In this document: positions 24,501 through 33,099 of the stretch, piece by piece | Numbering within the stretch: the first letter of the stretch is position 1 | Layout of the letters: every line of letters starts with the position of its first letter | Source: Pomphorhynchus laevis | Lineage: Eukaryota > Acanthocephala > Palaeacanthocephala > Echinorhynchida > Pomphorhynchidae | NCBI GenBank assembly: GCA_012934845.2 | Contig: WNNJ02003751.1 | Coordinates: 124,001-188,000 of the forward strand | DNA length: 64,000 nucleotides | Direction: 5' to 3' | Position numbers and translations under genes: made by a program | The notes under the pieces: generated by a model | The model's database searches: none | Told to the model about the DNA's origin: nothing | Seen by the model: the letters and a program-made list of their open reading frames with translations, nothing else

Positions 24501-27500
24501 CGAATTGGCAGAAGAAGATCTTCTCATGGAGCGACTTCCGAATGTTATCGATCATAATCCAGCACGCTTTGATGGCATCTCAGTCGAAGATATAAAAGCT
24601 TCTGCAAGGCGTACACATGGATCAGCGGGTCTTTCAGGTACTGATGCTCAATTATGGAAAATGATGCTTTACTCATTTAGACAACCATCAGATCGACTAG
24701 CTTCCGCGTTAGCAGAATTTGTCATAATGCTCGCGACGAGGGACATTCCTGCTGGATATCTAAATGCTTTTACAGCAAGTCGACTAGTTCCATTGGATAA
24801 GTGTCCGGGCTTGAGATTAATTGGCATTGAGGAAATATCTAGACTAATATTTGGAAAAATTATCTCGTCAAAAGTATGTAAATATTTGCAGGCAGTTGTC
24901 GGCTGGGATTAATTATGTTATGGTCAGAAGAGTGGAGTTGAAATGGCGATACATTCTGTACGCGATGCATTTGATTGAGATACTAAGAATTGTGTGCTAC
25001 AGTTGGACGCTGTAAATGCTTTTAACAGAGTGAACAGGAAATTAGCTCTTCGTAACATAGAATATGTATGTCCTTCGCTATCAGTGTTTCTAAAAATGTG
25101 TACGGTATATCGAGTACATTATCTGTTGATGGGAACATAATATATTTAAAAAAAGGATTCTCCCAGGGCGATCCGGTATCCATTGTGGCTTTTGCTGCTG
25201 CATCTATACCCTTGATCAAGAGGTTGCAATCAGTGCCTCTAAATGTGACACATTGCTGGTTTGCGGATGATGCTAATTGCATAAGTTCATGTAACGACCT
25301 GATGCGAGCTTGGAATACTGTGATTGAGCTCGGTCAGAGATATGGGATCAACGAAATTAAATGCGCTCTACTTGTTCATGAAGAGAAAATAATACACGCT
25401 GAAGAGCTATTTGCTAACAGTGTTTTAAAAATTACAACAGAAGGACTAAAAGTTTTAGGGTTGGCAGTAGGACGAGAACAATTTGTAAATGATTTCGTAA
25501 TCAACCGGAATGATGAGTGGATATCTACTCTTTTGAAATTAAAGCAGGTGGCTAGAGAATATCCGCATGTGGCCTTTGTCGCATTGACTAAATCCCTGCA
25601 ATTCAGATGGACCTTTGTTCAACGTACAACTTGCTTGAAAGACGCGTGCTATGAGTGTTTATATTCCTTTATATTTGAATAAATTAAATAAGCTAATTGA
25701 GTCTACGTATTTTATATTGCAAATTAAAAATAATGCAAAACAAAAGTTAAATGGTTAAATAATAAAAAATTAAATAATAATAAATAATTCTTATTTTTAT
25801 ATAATTTATATCAAGATGAATTATAAACTGAAATTGAAAATAAAAATCAATTTTTATGAATTGACTAATAGATAAAAAACTGTATCATAATAAGGATTAG
25901 AGGTCATAATGAGGAATTGCTATGTTATCAAGTTTCGGCCCCTGTTCCTCTACCCATTAGTTTGGTGTTGATAGTCAGCTGGCAAACAAAGATATATTGT
26001 CCTTGCCACTGTACTCTGGGGGTTTAACGATAGTTAACCCCATGGTGTTTGTTTCGAAACAGTATAAGTGGTCAAGGTTTATTTGTAGCCATATACAGAA
26101 TGGCCTAACGGGTAGGGCTCTTATGGTCTCCTAAAATAAGTCATCGAAATCAATTTTGCCCCAAAATAATATTTATTATAAAATGAAGCTGAATGATCTC
26201 AAAGAAAATTGATCTACAATAAGCAAAATATACGTCCATAGTGATCCTTACATACTTGATTTTGCGGGAATGGATGAGCTTGTACTTGGTTGTCGGCTAA
26301 ACCCATTAGTAAGAATGGATATAATCTTAGTCCCAATCAATTTAAATATACAAAGGCAGTAAGATATGGCTGGGGACACCAAATGCTCCAATTACATGGC
26401 AATGTGGTCAGCCATTCAATTTGCATCATTGCTTTCATGTCAATCCGGTGACATTCCTGCGATCCGTCATAATGCCATGCGTGACATTTTTGCGGATGAA
26501 TTTTCGAATATCTGTTCATCAGTGTGTATATAATCTGTGTTACAGTCTGTGGCGGACTTTGTGGTATTTGAAAATGCATCAACCACACGTGATGATAACG
26601 CGAGGGCTGATGTATCCTGTCACGAACTTTACGGAGATAGGACGAAGCGGTATATGTTGGACGTGTGCACATTTAGCCATATTGCCCAATCCTATAACCG
26701 GAAACTTTGTACATCTGTTTTCTATTATTGCGAGTCTCGGAAGAGGTCAAAATATGGTGAACGTATTACACAGATCGAGAGAGCGTGTTTTTATCCAGTG
26801 GTTATTGCTACGAATGGAGCTTTTGGACTGACAACTGATTTAATAACGAAGCATGTGTCGGCACTCAAGACGATCAAATCGATGGAAAATTACAACAATT
26901 GCATTTTCAAATCGAGTTGTCGAATTGGAACGACAATGACAAAGATGATCTCAATATGTATGAGGGCAGACCGCTCTGCACGTAACAGACCAGTGATCCA
27001 AAATTAATGTTGAACCCATTGCGGATAACTTTTTTACTTTAGATGGACCCATTTGGGGGTAACCATTCAAATCTTTGTACACTAATTTGTGTGGATTAAA
27101 AATAATAAAAATAAAATATAATAATATAATAATATATTATTATATTATATTATTATATTATTTATATTAATAATTTATATTATAATTGAATAATAACTGA
27201 TATAGTAATAATTATTATATCTAATTAGCAAACGGTACTTTTACATAAGGTATATTCACCATTGATTACAAAAACCATATAACGCGATCACGCGTTTTGT
27301 ATATCTCCTTTTTAATATTGTTTAGTTACGCTTTTGGAAGATGGCTTGAAAGAAGAAATAATACTGTCGATCTCAGTCAGCTGTTCGTATATATACTTAA
27401 ATTATTATTTGTTATTATTATTACTCTGTTTAGAAATTGTGCAAAATTCAAAGTTATTACAGGCTCGTGGACTTGTGAAAAGGACCATAAATTAGTTCTT

Positions 27501-27527
27501 AATCTGGAGTGCGTTGAGAACTTTTGA
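3513..27527 (+). CDS. LRR gene A, multi-exon, one repeat per exon
   Basis: A leucine-rich-repeat protein gene with small exons separated by GT/AG introns. Proposed exons: 3513-3584, 3635-3709, 3757-3843, 3997-4065, 5443-5508, 8436-8504, 10501-10566, (10640-10669), 18388-18459, 18506-18574, 19656-19724, 23406-23477, 27326-27382 and 27434-27527 with stop TGA. Nearly all begin with a repeat consensus such as DLSNN, DLSFN or YLSGN and end on a hydrophobic residue. Each internal exon starts in phase 1 and leaves two bases, so they splice in frame. The last exons have cysteines and a W-x-C motif (SLCDI, NCPFSG, SWTCEKD, LECVENF), like a C-terminal LRR cap, which suggests an extracellular protein. 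No membrane segment is visible after the cap. The start codon and signal peptide are not identified and may lie upstream. Large introns hold transposons. Exons 18388 onward and 10501 are supported by the inverted paralogue; the first six rest on splice sites and motif only. The function is unknown. Confidence 0.72.
5509..6380 (+). other. Intron sequence of gene A, no feature seen
   Basis: AT-rich DNA with scattered stops in all frames. I see no splice-bounded LRR unit and no clear transposon until the Penelope-type tail at about 6380. Confidence 0.4.
6380..6590 (+). repeat. Penelope family B tail copy
   Basis: Carries the diagnostic order of the tail at 61850-62200: 'gctgctatgttggg', then 'aacatagcag', 'gatacaacgtctg', and an AT-rich stretch with 'ttttattttaaattt'. 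It is diverged and sits directly before the GIY-YIG element. Confidence 0.6.
6590..8050 (+). mobile_element. Penelope-like retroelement with GIY-YIG nuclease (family A), partial, broken
   Basis: Penelope-like elements combine a telomerase-related reverse transcriptase with a GIY-YIG endonuclease. The left part shows the RT fingers and palm (TLDVKSLFTNV, GVAMGSPIGPALADLYM, then a Y-x-DD box, YRYIDDIF). A connector follows (FLPFLDCEV, HCFYIP). The nuclease is at about 7680-7960 (GVVYKVGC, IYIGQTGR, LKEHKKAL, HDIDFDN). The 5' part is missing. The copy is broken in about two places. After the stop, 7990-8045 looks like a degenerate version of the hairpin tail common after such genes. It lies in a gene A intron, between the exons at 5443 and 8436, on the same strand as the gene. 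Confidence 0.88.
8505..9790. other. Non-coding intron with a short repeated phrase
   Basis: No convincing gene. A phrase beginning 'tatcaggcagtaactt' and continuing into 'gaatcgat'/'cggattgat' occurs near 9135-9190 and again near 9397-9440, a diverged pair of about 45 bases. The open frame at 8478-8693 overlaps an LRR exon by chance. Confidence 0.4.
9792..10067 (+). CDS. Unrecognised 91-codon open frame
   Basis: An ATG-started frame of 91 codons whose composition is less AT-skewed than the intron around it (words such as NPSELPNGKSKKG and LELSRERANAL). No family is recognised. It lies in a gene A intron, on the same strand. It could be a piece of a transposon protein, an exon of unknown type, or chance. 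Confidence 0.2.
   Translation: MSLISQVPPNHSFKKEYDRSFFLDKYKSQLKCLDKLLLFVLELSRERANALSIVQIHYIKEIRRDSSNPSELPNGKSKKGIFFAIQTLRKL
10501..11060. repeat. Left copy of an inverted segmental duplication
   Basis: This block, including LRR exon 10501-10566 and the introns around it, matches the reverse complement of 63400-63959 with only scattered differences. Shared landmarks include 'ggttccgattgcaa', 'gtgttgcacttgaacaacac' and 'cggtcaatatagctgtatat'. Because intron sequence matches as well as exon, the cause is a DNA duplication and not selection on protein. Confidence 0.88.
10701..11170. repeat. Diverged direct repeat of about 130 bases
   Basis: A segment starting 'ttgacaacataata' and ending 'catttttacaaattatg' occurs at about 10705-10826 and again at about 11041-11172. 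The second copy has small insertions. In the inverted partner near 63600-63760 I see only one clear copy. Confidence 0.65.
11900..13185 (+). mobile_element. CR1/Jockey-like LINE remnant: endonuclease end plus RT fingers
   Basis: On +, in shifting frames: the endonuclease phosphodiesterase part (INFNIHLAHPANSDS at about 11935, close to the usual GDFNIH; ITDTECP followed by the SDHFLV box near 12140). A linker to the RT follows (FWQNQLESSSNFKSHWKIL). Then come the RT fingers (ISPLLITLFNLSICSRTFP SYWK, and FQAAFRSNHSNE, matching the usual QSAFRxxHSTE box). The palm with the catalytic aspartates is absent because MULE sequence begins at about 13186. Several frame changes and stops mark it as dead. 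A second piece of the same family lies at 56720-57600. Confidence 0.75.
13190..14045 (+). pseudogene. MULE transposase pseudogene (FLYWCH/MULE type)
   Basis: The translation, across several stops, keeps the signature words of the MULE domain: YADGTF and LFVQLYTIHA (13220-13290), ALLPNKTECTYQRM (13320-13365), MADFEMDAIKSAFPE (13410-13455), GCLFHF, then FEDT, IGTNRRGRRRDPRYEIQ SWN, INNYVEGWHHGF and AERPSI (13690-13865). These include the first and second acidic catalytic positions (DG, DFE) and the conserved late glutamate (EGWH). Multiple in-frame stops break it. It is the coding remnant of the element bounded by the repeats at 11310 and 14323. Confidence 0.8.
14485..14530 (+). ncRNA. Hammerhead-ribozyme-like core, type I
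   Basis: CTGATGA at 14492-14498 is followed by a self-complementary segment (GACA...TGTC, stem II) and GAAA at 14511-14514, the two invariant boxes of the hammerhead. The flanks ACTTTA (14485-14490) and TAAAGT (14525-14530) pair as stem I. Stem III (ACG/CGT) is minimal. Small hammerheads with very short stem III are known in Penelope-like elements, and Penelope-type sequence follows at 14620. Activity has not been tested. Confidence 0.6.
14590..14860 (-). mobile_element. Penelope family B fragment
   Basis: The segment 14624-14756 is nearly identical to 484-616 and encodes, on minus, the same C-terminal RT words (NDIGFL, NHLNNLID). To its right, 14757-14860 matches another part of the family's coding region read on minus. 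It is truncated at both ends. Confidence 0.65.
15340..15860 (-). repeat. Penelope family B tail and end of RT, reversed
   Basis: Reverse complement of the 3' end at 61740-62200: landmarks are 'cagctaactcagtctacg' (terminus), 'gacgttgtatcagaata', 'aggtcat', 'aactgctatg' and 'acatagcagcggg', then the end of the RT frame. It has the length of a 5'-truncated insertion on minus. Confidence 0.7.
15900..17480 (-). repeat. Cluster of diverged Penelope family B tails
   Basis: The terminus word 'cagctaactgagtctacgta' (or close variants) recurs near 16478 and 16995, and the 'catagcagc...ccaaata' end recurs near 15980 and 17440. These are nested or tandem 5'-truncated tails on minus. At 16090-16260 there is a less AT-rich patch (ggggccatccagccgc onward) with no assignable function. 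Confidence 0.55.
17481..18387 (+). other. AT-rich intron, no gene seen
   Basis: Apart from low-complexity 'aattaatta' runs near 17540-17600 and a repeated 'acgaatatt' phrase near 18050-18095, I see nothing assignable here. It leads into the LRR exon at 18388. Confidence 0.4.
18981..19431. repeat. Direct repeat pair of about 100 bases, the right copy flanked by short inverted repeats
   Basis: A sequence starting 'ttctggttgtggcacaatat' is present at 18981 and again at 19299 (offset 318), each running about 100 bases through 'cagcaggacgctactaat'. The right copy lies between inverted ends (acttgaatgcatctgtgag at 19271 and its near-perfect complement at 19413-19431), like a small MITE. A related phrase is at 930-960. 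It lies in the intron between LRR exons 18506 and 19656. Confidence 0.7.
20617..20632. repeat. Target-site duplication of the RTE-like LINE, left copy
   Basis: atttagctgagactac here is repeated exactly at 23192-23207 on the other side of the LINE. The word also resembles the end of the Penelope family B tail, so the LINE landed in such a tail. Confidence 0.85.
20633..23191 (+). mobile_element. RTE-like LINE, 5' truncated, young
   Basis: The left part encodes the end of an apurinic-type endonuclease (YAPQTG, IIAGDMNAHVG at about 20733-20775, then the TYYHGTGSQIRKSQIDFVL region). The RT follows from 21742: GPDDLAVDF, FLDLEKAFDRVPHKLIW with the first catalytic D, HQGSALSPLLF, and the YADDV box at about 22411. 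The C-terminal tail has YGHVMRA and GRPQKRWMD. One frameshift near the A-run at about 21505 and one stop (TAA at 21656) separate the two frames; otherwise it looks intact. The 3' end is a short 'taagaagaag' tail, usual for RTE. It is flanked by a 16-base target duplication. Base composition is much less AT-rich than the surroundings. It lies in the gene A intron between exons 19656 and 23406. Confidence 0.88.
23192..23207. repeat. Target-site duplication of the RTE-like LINE, right copy
   Basis: An exact 16-base copy of 20617-20632, directly after the 'aagaag' tail of the LINE. Confidence 0.85.
23620..23800. repeat. AT dinucleotide-like low-complexity tract
   Basis: Runs of 'ataatataatatatatta' in two blocks around 23625-23690 and 23745-23800. 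Similar tracts occur at 27100-27180 and 39650-39840, each close to a transposon border. Confidence 0.7.
23964..24135 (+). repeat. Two tandem 85-base units at the 5' end of the LINE
   Basis: The unit contains 'gacgattatttttc', 'aaccaacgaagccgtacgcc' and 'gcagtctaactttac'; the two copies start near 23966 and 24051. It is GC-rich compared with the intron. Tandem 5' monomers are common promoters in LINEs, so this may be the 5' UTR of copy 1. Confidence 0.75.
25683..25950 (-). repeat. Penelope family B tail inserted in the LINE
   Basis: Runs from 'agctaattgagtctacgtat' to 'ggcccctgttcctctaccca', the same order as the reversed tail at 15340-15860. It splits the LINE frame between the RT and the C-terminal domain. 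The sequence 25951-26150 that follows is of unknown origin. Confidence 0.7.
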
Positions 27528-27954
27528 AATATATATTTAAGTAAAAGTTATCAGTAGTACATAAACCTAACGAATAATGTCGTGGATAATGTCTTTGCCC
27601 AGCTTTTGTTACGATTGTATAATTCCACTTTAAAAATCAGTGCGCATCTTAAATCTTTAGATCGACTTGTTAATTCTTGAATTTACCGATTTTTGTTACA
27701 AAATATCGGTAAAATAAAAAAACTAGCGTTTTTTTTGATTTCACAAAACATCAAGCATTTGTTTGTAGTAACTAGTACAAAATTAATAAAGATTACATTA
27801 AATAAATTAAAATGATGAAAAAATAATTCAATAATTATTAAATTAAAGTACTATGAAAATTACAAGTGTATAAGTATTTTTTGTTATTGAACGGAAAGAA
27901 ATAAACAGTAAACTTGTTAACTCATGAGTTTATCAGAGTATTTATTATTATTTT

Positions 27955-28640
27955 TTCAATATTGTTTAGCTACGCTTTTGGAAGATTTCTTGAAAGTGTC
28001 GATCCCATCCAGCTGTTAGTTAGTAGTTAAATTATTATTTTTATTGTGTACAATATAATAAAATATTATTTTTCATTGTCTTAATATATGTACCAGATGA
28101 AATGGTTATATTAATCATCTTATATTAGCAATTTTATATGAACTAGGTCGTTGCCTAGTTTATATTAGCGTTGCCTTGGCCAGTGCATCATCTCGTTGTC
28201 TAAGGGATCCGCGCTACCGTGTTCCCGGTTCCTATCAGTTCACCAGCACCCGTCAAATCGACACCCCTACGCAAATATTATCATCGCAGAATCCCTCTTC
28301 GCGCTAAGACTCTCGACTTGAGGGCCACTCTGCCAAAACATGAAATATTAATTTGTTGATATGCATATCAGATTTTGCGGTAGACTTGGAGAAGTTTACG
28401 AAGATTGACGAATTTTCTCCAGTTTAATTATCTATTTTTGTTTGTTATAATAAATTCAATTTATTAAAAAAATATTGTTTAGCTACGCTTTTGGAAGATT
28501 TCTTGAAAGTGTCGATCCCAGCCAGCTGTTAGTTAGTAGTTAAATTATTATTTTTATTGTATACAATATAATAAAATATTATTTTTTATTGTCTTAATAT
28601 ATGTACCAGATGAAATGGTTATATTAATCATCTCAACATA
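27955..28640 (+). repeat. Two extra copies of the penultimate gene A exon region
   Basis: The segment around exon 27326-27382 is repeated downstream of the gene stop. Exon-like units at 27970-28014 and 28483-28527 keep the acceptor (tttag), the YAFGR and LE words, the phase and a gt donor, but lack 12 bases in the middle. The two downstream copies are nearly identical to each other over about 170 bases. Whether either is ever spliced into a transcript is unknown. Confidence 0.75.
28180..28345. other. GC-rich island of unknown origin
   Basis: About 165 bases with near-even base composition (from 'ccttggccagtgcatcat' to 'gagggccactctgcc') in DNA of roughly 75% AT. It sits between the two repeated exon units. 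A frame is open on + for about 35 codons only. It looks like a fragment of a foreign element, but no family is recognised. Confidence 0.45.
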
Positions 28641-30269
28641 ACTTTCTATATAGAATGGTTAACAATTTTATTTAAACTTAGTCATTTGTTACAAAACTTA
28701 TTGGAGCAATTTATTAGATTATTCATTATTTCTAACCCAAAAAATCATAAATAATTCAATTAAAACACTTTAATTTCACTAACCGTGTTAAAGTCGACAG
28801 TTTGTACACTAAATGTCTATATTTCGATATGTAACTAAAATTGATTTAAGCAAAACTTGACTTTAGATTTAAAGTACTCTTAATGTAATAAAAAAGAGTT
28901 GGTGTAGAATAAACAATTTGCTATTAATATTATGATTTAACGTAATTATTTTTAAGTAATCAAACGAAAACTTCAAAACAGTTATAATTTGCAAGTTGTT
29001 CCAATTTTATCAAGTTGCTCCCATTTTAAAAATCAGTTTGCATCTTAAAGCTTTATATCGACTTGTTAAATTTACCAAAGTATTTATTATTTTTTAATAA
29101 ACAAAACGTAATTACTATTTTCTGTCTAAATATTGTTTTTGATAATTGCTTCAAAACTGCTTTTTTAACAGTTTTTAACAATTCACACAAAATTGTTAAA
29201 ATTTCAAATTCTCCAATACTACCCGTTACCCAAACATTTGAACTAGACTTTATATTTAAAGTATTTTTAATGACTCTAAAAATGTTACAATTTTATCATT
29301 ATTGACGAAAACGGATATATTGGGTTTAACCAGATGTTTAATTTATATGTTTATATATCATATTTCTTTTTATTAATTGGGCTTTTACACAAAAATATAT
29401 GTATTTTTTAAACTTGTTAATATCGATCGAGGCATTTTTAATTTAAAAATAATGAAATAATGAAAAAATAATAAAATATTAAATAATTAATTATTTAATA
29501 ATTCATTTTGTTACGATTGTATAATTCCGTTTTTAAAATCAGTGCGCATGTTAAATCTTTAGATCGAATGTTAACTCTTGAATTTACCAATTTGTTTACA
29601 AGACATCGGTAAAATAAAAAAAAACTAGTGTTTTTTTCGATTTCACAAAACATCAAGCATTCGTTTGTAGAAACTGATGCAAAATTAATGAAGATTACAT
29701 TAAATAAATTAAAATGATGAAAAATAAATTAATAATTAGTAAATGGAAGTACTAATCAATACATGTACAACTAATGTAATAATTTTAAAATTAGATTCAA
29801 TATATTTTAATTAATACGATGATTTATAGTAATTATATCAGAACGTGCTTAACTCAACAATTTATTAAGTGATGAATATGTTGCAATGTATAACTAAAAT
29901 TAAATTAACTTAAAATGCTGCGCCTTAAGAGGTGTAGAATTTCCACTAGGACTTTAAGTGTTGTCGGAGTGGGATTGAATATACAACTTTTATAGGATTC
30001 GAAAGAATTGCGGTTGCTTGCGAGGAGAGGTAGGAATTAAATAGATTAAAGAGATTAATTTAATTAATATAATTAAAGAGATTCCACTTTGGATCAAAGT
30101 GGAATCTTATTCTCAGCAACGTATTGTCTTCAAGACGCCTACGGATTAGGTCGTGCGAAGTGGACAGTAGTTGACGAGGCTCTTTAATACAGACGGGTTT
30201 AAACAGACACTTATCATGTAGCAGTAATAAGTCGAGTGGAATCTTCTTCATAACTGAAAAATAAATCTA

Positions 30270-30380
30270 AATTATATCAAGATATGAAATATGTTTCGAT
30301 ATATTGATGATATATGTGCATTTAACTCTAACAATTTTTATCTAATTAGTAAGCAAATTTATCCAGGTAGCCTAATTCTT
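30270..30380 (+). mobile_element. Penelope family B fragment with RT active-site box
   Basis: Encodes a short piece matching 61370-61460: FRYIDDIC followed by FNSNNFY and IYPGSLILN. Very short. Confidence 0.65.
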
Positions 30381-30935
30381 AATTAAAAATCCAAAGTTAT
30401 TACAGACTTGTGGACTTGGGAACTTTAAAAAAATAAAATCAAGTTAAAGTTATCAGTAATACATAAATCCAACTAATAGTGCAGTGAATAATTGTTATAT
30501 CTGACTTTTGTTAATTCGTTTTAAAAATCTGTCCGCATCTTAAATCTTTAGATCGACTTGTTAACTCTTGAATTTACCAATTTGTTTACAAAACATCGGT
30601 AAAATAAAAATAACTAGTTTTTTTTTCGATTTCACAAAACATCAAGCATTCGTTTGTAGAAACTGGTACAAAATTAATGAAGATTATATTAAATAAATTA
30701 AAATGATGAAAAATAAATTAATAATTAGTAAATGGAAGTACTAATCAATACTCGTACAACTAATGTAATAATTTTAAAATTAGATAATTTTTAAATTAGA
30801 TAATTTTAAAATTTGAAATATTTTTTCATGTTAAAATAAAGAAAGCATAATTTAATAATCATTAATATTAATCAGGAATTAATATTTTAATATATTAATA
30901 TTTTAAAGGTTGGAATTAAATCATGTCAGATTAGC

Positions 30936-31142
30936 ATAACCTGAAACTTGGAAGAGTCATTTTGATGACTGGATACCCCTGATTGAACAAAAGTGGAATC
31001 TCATTAATAAGGAGATTGAAGTCAATCTCATTATTGACTTTTGTGAAGCAGATCGAATAATCACGCCCACTATAAACAAACAGATGATACCGGAAAAAGG
31101 CCGGCTAGTTGTCAGTGGATCGGTTGATTCAGATATTCTAGA
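30936..31142 (+). pseudogene. Unrecognised open fragment of about 70 codons
   Basis: A frame without stops on + (from about 30945) reads like real protein: FDDWIPLIEQKWNLI, NLIIDFCEADRIITP and LVVSGSVDSDILDDQALF. It is less AT-rich than the DNA on both sides and has no ATG at its start. It may be a LINE or DNA-transposon remnant; I do not recognise the family. Confidence 0.35.
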
Positions 31143-31269
31143 TGATCAGGCGCTATTTTACACAACATTGATTGTATTTTCTTATCTTGTTGATATTGAG
31201 CAAGGAATTTGTTTTCAATTTTTGTAGCAAAATGTGCTGAAATAAAAAACTAGCGGTTATTAGATTTCG

Positions 31270-32105
31270 CAAAAAATTAATTATTAATTTGTAAATATTA
31301 GAAAATAATATAATATTAATAATTCCTAATTTATTGTGCATTGAGAACTTGTAAATTTAAAAATTCTTTAGAATTTAGTCACAGCTCAATTCTATCGAAT
31401 TGAGCTGTGGCAAATGTCTTTGCCCGTACTATTGTTTAGATCATCTAATTTCATTTAAAAAATATGTGCACATCTTAAATCCTTTTTACAAATTAGCCAT
31501 ATACATTTTGGATCTTAATTCAAATTGTAATAAACTTTTTATAGTCAAAAATTTAAAAACAAACTTTGAAAGGCTAAGTTGACGACACAAATTCTGATTA
31601 TATGGTTTAACATGTTATGATTGAAAGTTTGATAACTGTTTTTTAATCTACACGCTGCTTTAATCCTATCTATTTGAATTAAATCCTAATAGATAAATAT
31701 TAAATCCTATCAATTGATCTTTGTCTTAAACAACTGTTTACTTGACTATAGCTAATAAATTAATTATTGCTGATTTGATATAGCATAATTAAGCAATTCA
31801 GTGACACTGTTTCCTTAACTATGTGGTTTATAAATAATTCACGTGGGCATAATTTACATTTTTATATTTGTTTTCGGTTACAACTTGCAAACTACTGCCG
31901 TGACAAAATTTATAAACGTTTTTGAATTTAGATTATAATTAATTGCATTACAATTTTGAAATATGTTTGAAATAGCATAAAAGAGCAGTTTGGTGACACA
32001 TTTGGGTGACATAACAATTTTAAATTGTTATGTTTAAAATAATTTATAATAATTTATTAATTTAATAATATTAAAAAATTAAAATTAATTAAATCAATTA
32101 ATTAA
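31270..32105. other. AT-rich stretch without a gene
   Basis: I see no feature here beyond a 16-base inverted repeat near 31380-31410 ('cacagctcaattc' against 'gaattgagctgtg'). Confidence 0.4.
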
Positions 32106-32109
32106 GTCG

Positions 32110-32690
32110 AGAAGAGAATTTGATGTGCAATGAAAGGGAGGGGACGGTAGTTTGGGAATAAGATATACAGTCCTAGCTCTGCGGAGTGCTGCATTAATCC
32201 AACGACCAGCTATATCGTTGAAGTCACCGATAAACATGTCATATACGCTACCTAATATCATATCCAGAATATCAAGGTTTTTGTGAATCTCCTCAGGTCG
32301 AATATAAATATTAGATATGTTGATGGGTTTTCCGTTTGTCCAGACTGTTATCCATTAACAAGACATTACTGTACAGGAATAGTTCAGTAAGATGGATTAT
32401 CTTAAGTGGCTCTTAACTAAAGTTAGAAGACCTTAAGATAAAAACGGGTGATGTGGGTTTATATATAGAGTAAAGTGGGTAGTTGTATTCTTTTGAATAA
32501 ATTAAGTAATGTCCCGCAATGATCGGATCGATCTAGTCTACTGAATGACTATAAATTTGAATAGCGACCAGATATGAGACTAAGTGCAGAAGCACCGTTC
32601 GAATTCCACTGAACAATGTTCAGAGAAAATAGATCTCGACTACTTCCCATTGCGTTAATAAGCAGTGTAGAGAACGAATATATTAGATGG
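32110..32690 (-). mobile_element. LINE endonuclease fragment
   Basis: Read on minus, the N-terminal box of an apurinic-type endonuclease is at about 32630-32570 (LNIVQWNSNGASA). The phosphodiesterase box is further down (ISNIYIRPEEIH, then MFIGDFNDIAGRW at about 32240-32205). Order and spacing fit the first 150 residues of a LINE ORF2. No RT follows. Stops are present between the pieces. The minus open frame at 32716-32913 just upstream may belong to the same element, but I cannot tell. Confidence 0.65.
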
Positions 32691-33099
32691 GCCCAGAGCT
32701 GGAAAGGTTGCCTTTCTAATACTCATGCGCAACCGAGTGACCATTGGCTGTGTCCTGGCTGGTGAGTAAATTATAATCATTTCCCTTATCGTTTTTGAAT
32801 CCATCGAGTGTATCTTTATTCCCGTTGGAATACACGGACTTCTTTTCCCATCGCATTCCCTTCTTCCGAAGACGCATAGTAGTTGAAGTTGCCGATGCAG
32901 CCTGCTTGTTCAATCTATCGGGACGGACTCTAAAATAGGCTGAGTATCATTAAATTTTCCAAACAGAATATTTAACAAACTTTGCAATTAAACCATGCTT
33001 TCATGATTATTTTCGTAATTCTAATTATCTAATCCAAGTGAAGGATTATTGTGATTAGCAGCTTTGATAAATGTGGTCGGAAATAAGTTATCTGGATGT

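Larger units (their letters stand above)
23940..27062 (+). mobile_element. LINE with C-terminal nuclease-type domain, copy 1, broken
   Basis: A LINE lacking an N-terminal apurinic endonuclease. After a repeat-rich 5' region it encodes a linker (SLWRGGKM, ENVIGSQNVREKL, ARRTHGSAGLSGTDA) and an RT: LVPLDKCPGLRLIGI, LQLDAVNAFNRVNRKLAL, FSQGDPVS, then a WFADDA box at about 25258. The C-terminal part (26340-27007) has an RHNAMRD motif, ARADVSCHEL and RSKYGERITQIERACF, where related elements of many invertebrates carry a restriction-like nuclease. The family is probably close to R2/NeSL/Hero; this is inference. It carries several stops and frame changes and is interrupted at about 25683-26170. The 3' end has the motif CCCATTTGGGGGTAACCA, shared with the minus copy near 53735. 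It lies between gene A exons 23406 and 27326. Confidence 0.8.
27428..30800 (+). repeat. Repeated copies of the gene A 3' flank
   Basis: The sequence after the stop (27527 to about 27850) recurs near 29510-29760 and again near 30390-30790. Shared words include 'cagtgcgcat', 'cttgaatttacc', 'tttcacaaaacatcaagcat' and 'aaattaaaatgatgaaaaa'. The copy at 30395-30425 also retains a decayed piece of the last exon (attacagacttgtggacttg). A more diverged copy lies near 31160-31270. The stretch 28640-29310 otherwise shows no gene. Confidence 0.75.

Noticed and set aside
25951-26114. A small MITE with 10-base inverted ends (tacccattag / ctaacgggta)
   Set aside because: The left word overlaps the normal Penelope family B tail ('ctctaccca'), so the match may be chance; one mismatch in ten and no target duplication.
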